Origin: Pelargonium nanum
Lineage: Eukaryota; Streptophyta; Magnoliopsida; Geraniales; Geraniaceae
Reading direction: 5' to 3'
Assembly: GCA_036897485.1 (NCBI GenBank)
Contig: JAYMTF010001919.1
Location: 1 to 20,605 of the forward strand
Length of the DNA stretch: 20,605 nucleotides
Below, one piece after another: positions 1 to 8,400 of the stretch. The notes below the pieces were generated by a model. That model was given only the letters and a program-made list of their open reading frames with translations. It had not been told where the DNA came from and did not search any database. Each line of letters begins with the position of its first letter. The stretch's first letter is position 1. A program made the position numbers and the translations under genes.

Positions 1-275
1 AGCTGGAAGTCGGCAAAATCCCACAGCCACAAAAATGGAGCTGTGAGAAACTGTATTAGCTGGAAACTGCTGTCTTGGACGGTGAATGACCCTATTGCCC
101 CCAATTAGTAAACTTACTTAATTGTCTTAAATTTCATACCCAATTAATTGAATCAATATTTAAATTTTAATATCATAATTAATTTGGATTTACCAATTTT
201 TAATTTATAGTTAAATCTATTTGTGTAGGTCAATAGTTCATGTTAATTTTGTTTGACTATTTTGCCAAAATAGGT

Positions 276-285
276 TGATTGTTTT
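276..285. repeat. LINE target-site duplication, left copy
   Basis: TGATTGTTTT here matches 4083-4092 exactly. It merges with a run of T that represents the poly(A) tail of the minus-strand LINE, so the true duplication could differ by a base or two on this side. Confidence 0.8.
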
Positions 286-3200
286 TTTTTTTGGTACATA
301 AAGAAAAGCAGAAGAAACAACTAAGGAACAGCAGCCATAAAGACAGCTCTCATAACACCAGTACCCAGACTATCAAGATTAACTAAGTCAGCAGCAGCAG
401 GAGGCACAGCACGGTGTACAAGGAACCGGTCCACCTGATTCTGTCCTAGTTCCGCCAGCTTGTCAGCCACAGAATTGGCCTCTCTAAAGCAATGACTCAC
501 AGCCACTTGCCAATGACAATCCATGAGGGCCATGATGTCCTCAACTAACCCAACAACTTCCCAACCATAATCAGACTTGCCTGTAACCATCTTGGCAGCT
601 AACTCAGAGTCCACATTGCAATCAACAAATCGCCAACCCTCCTTCCAAGCTAGCATAAGCCCGGCGCGAAGAGCCTCAAGCTCAGCAATAATAACAGAAC
701 TTGTCCCGAGCCAGCCAGAGAAACCAACAAGCCAGAGCCCATCCGAGTCCCTCAAAACACCTCCATAGGAAGCTGAACCACTAGCACCTTTAACAGCTCC
801 ATCCGTATTCAGCTTAATCCATCCAACATCTGGACGCTTCCAAGCAACAGGGACATCATGCCTAATAATCACAGGCCTATTCGAATCATCCATCTCGGAG
901 AAAAGCCGGACTTCTTCCAAGATACACCGAACCGGGTCAAAGGGAACGACGTAGTCTGGTTGCAAAATCAAGCCGCATCTCCAAATATTCCAAGTCGCAG
1001 CTCCAAAGATAAGACCCCACGTACAGTTACGCACCTTGTCTCTACCTCGGGACAGATTCATATCAATCCAATCTGAGATACCAGATGTATAGAAAAAGGC
1101 TAGAAAGTTCCCCGGGAGAAGGGCTGCCCACACACGTCGAGCAAGAGAGCAGTCTCGGAGGACATGGATATCATCCTCCTCATTGGCCTTACAAAGACAG
1201 CATACAGCAGAATTCGCAATTTTACGAGCGACACGAAGCTTACCTGTCAACATTCGACCTCTCCGAGCCAGCCACAACAAATGATTCCATTTATAGGCTC
1301 CCCGATTAGCCCAAGTGAAACGCCATTTATCATCCCGGTGACCCACTGAGTTCATAATAATAGAATACGCAGATTTGACCGAGTAGGAACCTCGTTTGTC
1401 AAACCCCCATAAGACCCTATCAGCCGATCGGGATAAATTAGGGAGCGGATACCCCACTACTTTATCAGCTATACCCGAAGGAAGAATGATTCGAACAAGA
1501 CTCACGTCCCAACCTCCTGAGTCAAGAAAGAAGTCCTAGACCATCATACCAGCTGGGAACTCTTCATTGACATGATCAGTAATTGATTTTCCTTCAAGCC
1601 ATACATCATGGAAGAAATCAACCGATTTACCGTCACCAATCTTCCAAACAAGACCTTGTTCAATAAGCTGCCCGCACTTAGTAATGCCTCTCCAGACCCG
1701 GGACGCCCCCACAGCCCCGGCAGCCGCGACACTGGCTCCATCCCTGATGTCATTTTCGCGCATAAGGCGAACTCAGAGGAGACTTGGGTCCATGATAGCG
1801 CTCCAAGTTGCTTTGCCCAGCATAGCAAGGTTAACCGACCTGGAATCGCGAATGCCCAGACCTCCTTTATCTTTCGGGAGACAGACAACATCCCAATTAA
1901 CTAAGTGAATCTTCCTCTTCTCACACGACCCCCCCCCCCCACAAAAACGCCTTATTAAGGCTCTCAAACGCCACACACATCGGACTAGGGAGCCATTCAG
2001 TTTGATTGCATAGGTGGCAACAGTCGAGGTGACCGATTTAATCAAAGTAGCACGGCCTGCTAAAGTCAAGTGTTTCGCCTTCCACCCACTTAACTTTGTG
2101 CTGACCTTATCCACAAGAAATCGAAAATCCGAAGCACCCATTCTCTTGCAATGAAGGGGCATTCCCATATATCGGCCTAGATCATCAGTACAAGAGATAC
2201 CCATGTAGCTGGAGATGCGCTTCCTTAACCCTGCAGACACCGAAGGCGAGAACATGACCCGAGTTTTCTGGAAGCTGACCCGACTGCCTGATAAATCGCA
2301 AAACTCTGTCAAGACATTTTTGATAACTACCACCTGGTCAAAGGAAGCCCAAGCAAACAGAAGGAAATCATCAGCAAAAAATAAATGGGACACTCCAATC
2401 CCATCTTTGATCACCGAGATTGGGGCCCAAGATCCCGTAGCAACTCGGCCTCCAATTATGTATCTGAGGCGCTCCATACACAGGATGAACATATATGGCG
2501 ATAACGGGTCTCCCTGTCGGAGACCCCTCCCCGACTTGAAAGCACCAGTTCTAGAGCCATTCCACACCACTTCCATGCTCACTTCTCTGACAATAAACAT
2601 AATAAGGCGAATCCAGCAATTCGGGAACCTAAAAAAATCGAGCGTCTCTTGTAAGAAGTCCCAAGAGATACGATCATACGCCTTTTCTAGGTCCACTTTT
2701 ATAGCCATAAAGCCCAGCCCCTTCTTCCTAATTCGGAGACGGTGAATAAGCTCTTGAGCCACAATAATATTGTCCCTAGCCAGTCTTCCGCGAACAAAGC
2801 TGCTCTGATTCTCAGCAACAAGGTCACTCAGAAAAGGTCGCAACCTGTTAACCAGGACCTTTGTGATGATTTTAAGAGGCACCCCACAAAGACTGATCGG
2901 CCTAAACTGACCCAAGGAGACCGGGTTCTCCATCTTCGGGATAAGAACGATGTACGTCTTATTAAGACCCTTGTCAAACACCCCTGTCTCAAAACTGCTT
3001 TTAACAAGAGTAAACAAGGAATCTTTAGTCACAGGCCAAAATTTCTGAAAGAATCCCGCCTGAAACTCGTCGGGCCCCGGGGCTTTCCAAGGCTTCATAC
3101 CGAATAAGGCTGCTCGGACTTCATCAATAGAAATATCAGAGCACAAAACATCAGCATCTTCATTAGCAATGAAACGGCCGTCCCATCGATCCGCAGGAAT

Positions 3201-4082
3201 GCGCTGAACACCGTCCTCGGGATTGTAAACTTGCTCGAAGAAGCTCCGGGCCGTAGCCTCCAACCGATCTGGATCATCAATCCACTGTCCAGCTTGATCC
3301 TCCACCCGACGAAGATCATCACACTGCTTCCATTGCAATTTACATTGCACTCCCTCCAATCGGCGCAAAATAGACCGCTTCCGAGCAAATATATTACCAA
3401 AAACTGACTTGTTCCAGCATTTAAGACCATCCTGAACAAGATTGAGCCGGTTGGGAGACAGCGGGCTCTTGTCTTGACCCCAAAGGTGCTCAACTGTCAA
3501 GCCCAAACCCAAGTGTGAGAGCCACATGGATTCGAACCGAAAAGGGCGCCGATCACCTCCACCTAACGAACCCGGCACTAGATTGACCAAGACGGGACAA
3601 TGGTCCGAATGAAGACGAGGCAGATGCATAACCCCAGCCTCAGGGAACATGAATCGCCAATTATCATTGCACATAGCTCTGTCCAGTCTACTAAGAATTC
3701 TGCGAGAACCCGATTGCATATTTGACCAAGTAAACCTTTGACCAGCGAAACCCAAATCGATTAAAGCACCTGCATCCACCCAGCGCTTGAACAGACCACA
3801 TCGCATCGAACTCGTAGCACGACCTCCCAATTACTCAGAGTCACCCAAGACCTCATTAAAATCACCAGCCACGAGCCAGGGAAAATCAACCAAATCAGCA
3901 AACTGAAAAAGGGCGTCCCACAAAACACGACGTTGGTCCCACTGTGGACAAGCATAAACACATGAGACCAGCCAAGGCTATCGTCTACCATCCGAGACAG
4001 CCAGGTGAACCATTTGCTTCGCGAAACCCACAACCTCAATCTGCCCGGCGGAAGCCGACCATAAACACCAGATGCCACCAGA
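286..4082 (-). mobile_element. 5'-truncated non-LTR retrotransposon (plant L1-type LINE)
   Basis: The element runs on the minus strand. Its 3' end is a short poly(A), seen as T at 282-292, and its 5' end is cut inside the endonuclease domain at about 4082. A 10-bp target duplication flanks it. Of a normal plant L1 it lacks the 5' UTR, ORF1 and the N-terminal two thirds of the endonuclease; the rest of ORF2 is present. A 5' truncation with a poly(A) tail and a target duplication is the signature of target-primed reverse transcription. The 3' UTR is only about 35 bp. The element cannot move by itself. Confidence 0.93.
321..4079 (-). pseudogene. LINE ORF2 remnant: endonuclease C-terminus, reverse transcriptase, zf-RVT, RNase H
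   Basis: One reading frame runs from 4079 to a TAG at 321-323, interrupted by four stops: TAG 3978-3980, TAA 3831-3833, TGA 1773-1775 and TAG 1536-1538. In order it shows: endonuclease C-terminus (PWLVAGDFNEVLG at about 3845-3885, SDHCPVLV at about 3600); reverse transcriptase with FRPISLCGVPLK, the catalytic VDLEKAYDR, LRQGDPLSP and LFFADD at about 2370; LVNWDVVCLPKDKGGLGIR; a zf-RVT segment (KWNHLLWLARRGRM, then spaced Cys and His); and an RVT_3 RNase H with NTDGA, AELEAL, VDSELA and REANSVADKLA. The catalytic Asp and Glu residues appear intact. About 60 residues that normally precede the RT, including a GDRNTKFFH-like motif, are missing near 3280-3340. A local double frameshift lies at 1929-2005. 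Confidence 0.93.
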
Positions 4083-4092
4083 TGATTGTTTT
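4083..4092. repeat. LINE target-site duplication, right copy
   Basis: TGATTGTTTT here is an exact copy of 276-285. It directly abuts the truncated 5' end of the LINE, and the flanking DNA unit resumes with CATTTTGTTAAG. Confidence 0.85.
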
Positions 4093-4544
4093 CATTTTGT
4101 TAAGAAAAATGATCGTTTCATGTATATCATTTAAAATAATCCATCATATATTTTTGTGTTGACCAATTTTTATTATTATTTTTTTTTTGACAAAAACCAA
4201 TTTTTAGTTTATAGTTAATAAGTAAATAGTTTGTGTTAATTTGATTCGACTACTTTGTTAAAATAAGTTGATCGTTTTCATTTCATTGAAAAAAAAAATC
4301 ATTTCATGTATATCATTTGAATTATCATCTTCCAAATTTAACAAATCTTAATAAATTAATTTTCACACAAATAAATGCACAATGTCTATTTTGGTCATTT
4401 TAACACATCGTACATCCTTCTAACTATTTTTTACCAAACATAAAACTTAACTTCCAGCTATAATTATTTCCAGCTGCTTCCAGCTACATCCATTCACTTC
4501 CAGCAGCTTCCAGCAAAATCCATATTTTACCAAACAAGGCCTTA

Positions 4545-4818
4545 GTCTGGATACTTGTCTATTTGGTTTTGGATTGTAATATGTTTTATTTGAGCTTGGA
4601 TTATTTATAGAGCCTTGGTCCTACAGATTAAGTTAGAGTGTTTTTTTCAGCATTAGGGTAGGACCATTTTGCTAGGCCTAAGGCTAAGCAATTGATCCTT
4701 TCTTAATGGTTTTTTCACCACTTAGATTAGTTTATGTGGGAACAAGACTCTTAATCAATTTAATTATATTATGATTTTGAAATTGGTTGTCTTTTTTTTT
4801 TATCATTTTCAACTATTT
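4545..4818. other. AT-rich intergenic sequence, no gene seen
   Basis: This stretch follows the right border of the Tourist-like element. I see no coding frame, no terminal repeats and no recognised family. GTAGGACCA at 4670 recurs at 5069. Confidence 0.4.
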
Positions 4819-4863
4819 GGGCCTAAGTCCAACGGGCCTAAGTCCAACGGGCCTAAGTCCAAC
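4819..4863 (+). repeat. Three perfect 15-bp tandem repeats
   Basis: The unit GGGCCTAAGTCCAAC occurs three times without a mismatch, at 4819-4833, 4834-4848 and 4849-4863. Because the length is a multiple of three, the repeats read through an open frame (PKSNG repeated), but that frame shows no similarity to a known protein and I do not regard it as a gene. Confidence 0.95.
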
Positions 4864-5040
4864 ACTGAGGGCGGTTTACGGTTAACCCGCCAAACCGCCC
4901 GAAAACCGAAAGCTAAAACCCCGCTAGAATTACTGATTTCGTGGACGGTTGGCGGATTGAAAGATAGTGAATCCGGTTTAGGCGGGCAGGGTAGTTTTTA
5001 CCTTCACGGAGCGGGTAACCCGTCCGTTAACACCCCTACA
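4864..5040. mobile_element. GC-rich remnant with a hAT-like terminus
   Basis: The stretch is rich in GGCGG and AACCCGCC motifs in both orientations (GGGCGGTTTACGG, AACCCGCCAAACCGCCC, GTTGGCGG, TTAGGCGGGC). It ends in GTTAACACCCCTA; the reverse complement starts TAGGGGTGTTAAC, like the ends of many non-autonomous plant hAT elements with GGC-rich subterminal repeats. No matching left TIR is visible, so it is either truncated or misassigned. Confidence 0.35.
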
Positions 5041-5329
5041 ATAGACCACTAATGTAAGATAGTTTGAAGTAGGACCACTTGATTTTGTTACAACAAATTG
5101 TCAAGATAGTCTGAAAAGGGATTTTTTTTTAACACAGATAGTCTGAAAAAGTTCAAACCCTGTTCTTTTTTTGTGTGAAAAAATAGAAAGAACACTCACC
5201 CTACAAAACTAATAACATAAATAAAAATGCAAGAAGATAGAATCCCCTTTTCTACTATAGCATATGAGCCCTAACTTGCTACTCCTGCTATATTATTCAA
5301 GAGAATAGAGCATGACAGCAACAGCATTC
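5041..5329. other. Region downstream of the SDR gene
   Basis: The sequence is AT-rich and non-coding. GATAGTCTGAAAA occurs twice, near 5105 and 5140, with a degenerate copy (GATAGTTTGAAG) at 5057. It probably contains the end of the SDR 3' UTR just right of about 5310. Confidence 0.4.
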
Positions 5330-5335
5330 TTTATT
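5330..5335 (-). promoter_or_regulatory. Candidate poly(A) signal of the SDR gene
   Basis: AATAAA on the minus strand, about 112 nt downstream of the SDR stop codon at 5448-5450. The spacing fits a plant 3' UTR, but the hexamer is common in AT-rich DNA. Confidence 0.4.
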
Positions 5336-5447
5336 CTATCAATGTCACTACAACTTGAGCCCTCATGTTATAAACAAATAGTCCATGCCATCTCAGTCCT
5401 CCATTCGTTTTTGTTTTTCTGAAATTGCTTTAGAATCAAACCCGTGA

Positions 5448-8400
5448 TCATGATTTCTTCTTATTACCAAATAGTAAGCTCATGGAGTATGTGTCGCCCT
5501 TCTGCGTAGCAGCTTCTACTCGTCTTCCACCAACCTGCACCGTCGTTGACATCAAAAGACGATCAAATAGATATCACCAGTTCAGAGGATTGATTTTTTC
5601 ATGAAACCTAAACTGAAAGTGTGTCCTAGCAATCTATACCGAGTCCATGTCTATTGCATGAGTTAGATTTCCAATAAATGCTTTATAGGTTGTATTTGAG
5701 GGCATGAAGAATACCTTGTCCATGAGCCAGTAGCCAATGCTTGGCATATACTGCACCAGATACATAACAGCTAGCACAGGCTGCAAGATAAAGCAGAGAT
5801 GTTAACTGTTAGAGTGGCTGAAAATTAGGAGACATGAGATTGGTTAACACAGTTTTAGGGATTTTATTTTATTTAGATTGAGCTTATTTTCAGGATCATT
5901 GATTGATCTTGTTTACTCAATTTGGACTATAAATTGGGTTTCGCCCCATAGTGAATAATGCAAATAATTTTCTCTCAAACTTTACATCAACATTTGCACA
6001 TGGCAACAGTATATCAGAAGCGAGAGCATGAAAATGTTGATGTGAAGTTTGCATAAGCACATACCCACAATAAATAACTAAATAGGCAACAGAATCAAGT
6101 CAGCATCCACATCTGTGGTTATCCTTAAAAATACTTTTGCAAGGTTTTAATGAATGTGTTCAGGTCTCCCCAGATAAGTTTCAAGAAGAAAAAAAGCCCA
6201 CAAAGAAAATTGACACTTTAAGCCTGCCTTTGACAGCCTACTTAAGTCGCATTCCTTCTAGTTACACAATGAATAAATATAACAAATTATGTGGATTCTG
6301 CTGATAAAAAAGAAAACAAATTATGCGGATTCAAATTTTTTTTTTCTTTTTCACAAGCAACATAAATGAAACTATGATCCCAACGGTATCAAATCCAAAA
6401 TCAGTGTACAATGTGATTATAGTCTGATACATAAGCCCAAACCTAAAGTTTCATATGTTGATGAGATCATGTAGCCCATAGGCATTTTTAGTTTTCTGTA
6501 GTTACCGGGTTTGGTCCCTTTAATACTGACATGTCTCGAGACTTATAAGGATATCAGGCTTTCCAGTTAGAACATCTATCACAAGTTTGCAAAGCATAGT
6601 ACCTTAAACTAGGCTGCAGGTCAGTGGAGCATAATATTTAATGAGGTTTGTCATCATTAAACATGTTCGCTACACCTATATTGACCACTGAGGGCAGACT
6701 AAATTATACGGGCTTCCCATAACTAGGTTATGCCAGATGGATGAAAATCTCCAGATATTTTCAATATAATTTCTTATCGTAGAAAGATATTTCTCCTCCC
6801 CGTTTATATCCATTCCAAGAGTGTTATCCAAGTAGAAAGGGGATTTCCAGAGATAAATCTAGGGAGCAACACTAAATGTGTTGATTTAATTAAAGAATCA
6901 GTTATACCTTTATCTTTCACTAGTTGACTAGACTGTTTCCTAAGGATTAAAGTTGTATGACAAGTATTGAATGAAATGTTTCATATATGGCTAATTTAGG
7001 CCTGTAATGTAAATGAGTTATATAAACTAACCATCTAAGGTACCCTCAAGTTTAACCTTGCACGTCACTCAGCATATCCGAATATTACTTTTAGTGTTTG
7101 AAGAATTTAATCATTTTAATGTTCCAAAGATATATCCATCAACTCTTTTTGTCAAAGAAAAGGCCAGTTCTCACTTTCCAATACGAGATTCTATATCTCA
7201 AAGTTGACAAATAGGATCCTCAAAGGTCTAGGGTTAATACGTGCATTTATTAATGCAATATTAGCTAGTGCTAGGAAAAGCATATCTTCTATTGCAAAAA
7301 ATGTAATGAGTTAGACTCACTGGCTATACTCTTGTCAATTAAGGTATTTTACTACCGTTCTTTGATAATGCAGAAAAACAAATATTCAAGAAAAGAGACC
7401 CGTAATAGAATGTGGAACTACAATGGGGAATATTAGCAATGCAAAACCTGGTATGATATCCATGCTTCCTTCAGACCATGGGTAGCAGCAATGATTGTCA
7501 GTTCTGCACACCTTTCTGATGAAACGCGTTTCTGTCACAACGAAGAACAAATATTTTAAATAAACACAAAAATGCTAAGTAAACACACGTCTACCGCATT
7601 GGATAGTCATTTAATTAAATTATTCCAGTATGCAGCTATTATACACTAAAACTGCTCGATAAGTGAGCACAAGTATGGTCGCTGTTTCCACGCCACTTGC
7701 AACCACGAATACTGCGAAGAATTGTCAAGCAACAAGCGAGCCAAAATTAGCTCACCATTTTGTCACTATTTTCTCACAACGTTTAGCAGCAATATTTAAG
7801 TGGATCTCATTATCAGCAAAATTAGATATTTATAGTTCATCTTAATTGCAGTAATATTATTGTAAAAATTCATGTCATTGATATTCTTGATGTTTCTATG
7901 ATACATTACGCTATCTAATGATTTCATTTGTATTTGTTGGGATGTAGATATCATCCTCCGGGGAGGAATTGAGTCGTAGTGCAGATTTTGCGAGAGCGAA
8001 CATAAAGAAGGGGACGAGTGTATACGTGAACGATTGGGTTGTGAAAACAGGGATACGTATCAACCTTCATTTTATTATTACAACATATATATTATCCAAA
8101 CATTACATTTATATTATCTACCACTTCAAGTTTATATTCTATACAAGCGGTGGGTTGAGTTTTTTGTACGTTGGATACAAGGAACGTTGGCAGAACGGCA
8201 AAGGAAAACCTTGGCAGAGGCTGCTGCCTCCAACTCTGTCCCCCGTACCTGTTAACCCGGACCTTGTATGGTTGGAGACGATCAGTGAGAAGCACGACTG
8301 TGTGTATGGAATGGGTCCCGAGACTTGAATTGCAAGAAATAAACAAGCAAGCTATCAATGCACTGCCTGATAGGTGGAGGGTCCAACTTGTATATCAAAT

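Larger units (their letters stand above)
192..4330 (+). repeat. Two tandem units of about 150 bp, the first split by the LINE
   Basis: Unit A is 192-285 joined to about 4093-4150, and unit B is 4196 to about 4330. Both begin ACCAATTTTTA and TTTATAGTTAA, then have a GTTAATTTGxTT stretch, AAAATAxGTTGATxGTTTTCATTT, and end with ATTTCATGTATATCATTT. Unit A is continuous only if the LINE and one copy of its target duplication are removed. A partial third copy of the opening motif (ACCAATTTTTATTATTA) lies at 4162-4178. Confidence 0.7.
1..4541. mobile_element. Non-autonomous DNA transposon (PIF/Harbinger, Tourist-like MITE), split by a LINE
   Basis: The right end reads CCAAACAAGGCC followed by TTA (4542-4544). 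Its reverse complement, GGCCTTGTTTGG, resembles Tourist-type termini, which have TTA or TAA target duplications. Both sides of the element carry short subterminal motifs in opposite orientation: AGCTGGAA at 1-8 and near 54-62, and its complement TTCCAGCT/TTCCAGC several times between 4450 and 4515. The left terminus lies before the window, so neither the left TIR nor the second TTA can be checked. Without the LINE, about 740 bp of the element are visible. It is AT-rich and has no coding capacity. The family assignment rests on the terminus only; a hAT-type MITE is the alternative. Confidence 0.45.

Noticed and set aside
2215-3107. Long plus-strand open frames across the LINE
   Set aside because: They are antisense to the reverse transcriptase frame, which explains the sequence with many conserved motifs.
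3520-3545. TGGATTCGAACC on the + strand, like the T-arm of a tRNA read in reverse
   Set aside because: It lies inside the LINE coding sequence (PFRFESMWLSHLG) and no cloverleaf or acceptor stem can be built around it.
4819-4863. Possible CRISPR-like spacing of three repeats
   Set aside because: The units are head-to-tail with no spacers, in a plant genome.
4771-5052. 93-codon open frame with a repeated PKSNG motif
   Set aside because: It is produced by the 15-bp tandem repeats and a GC-rich remnant; there is no domain similarity and no gene context.
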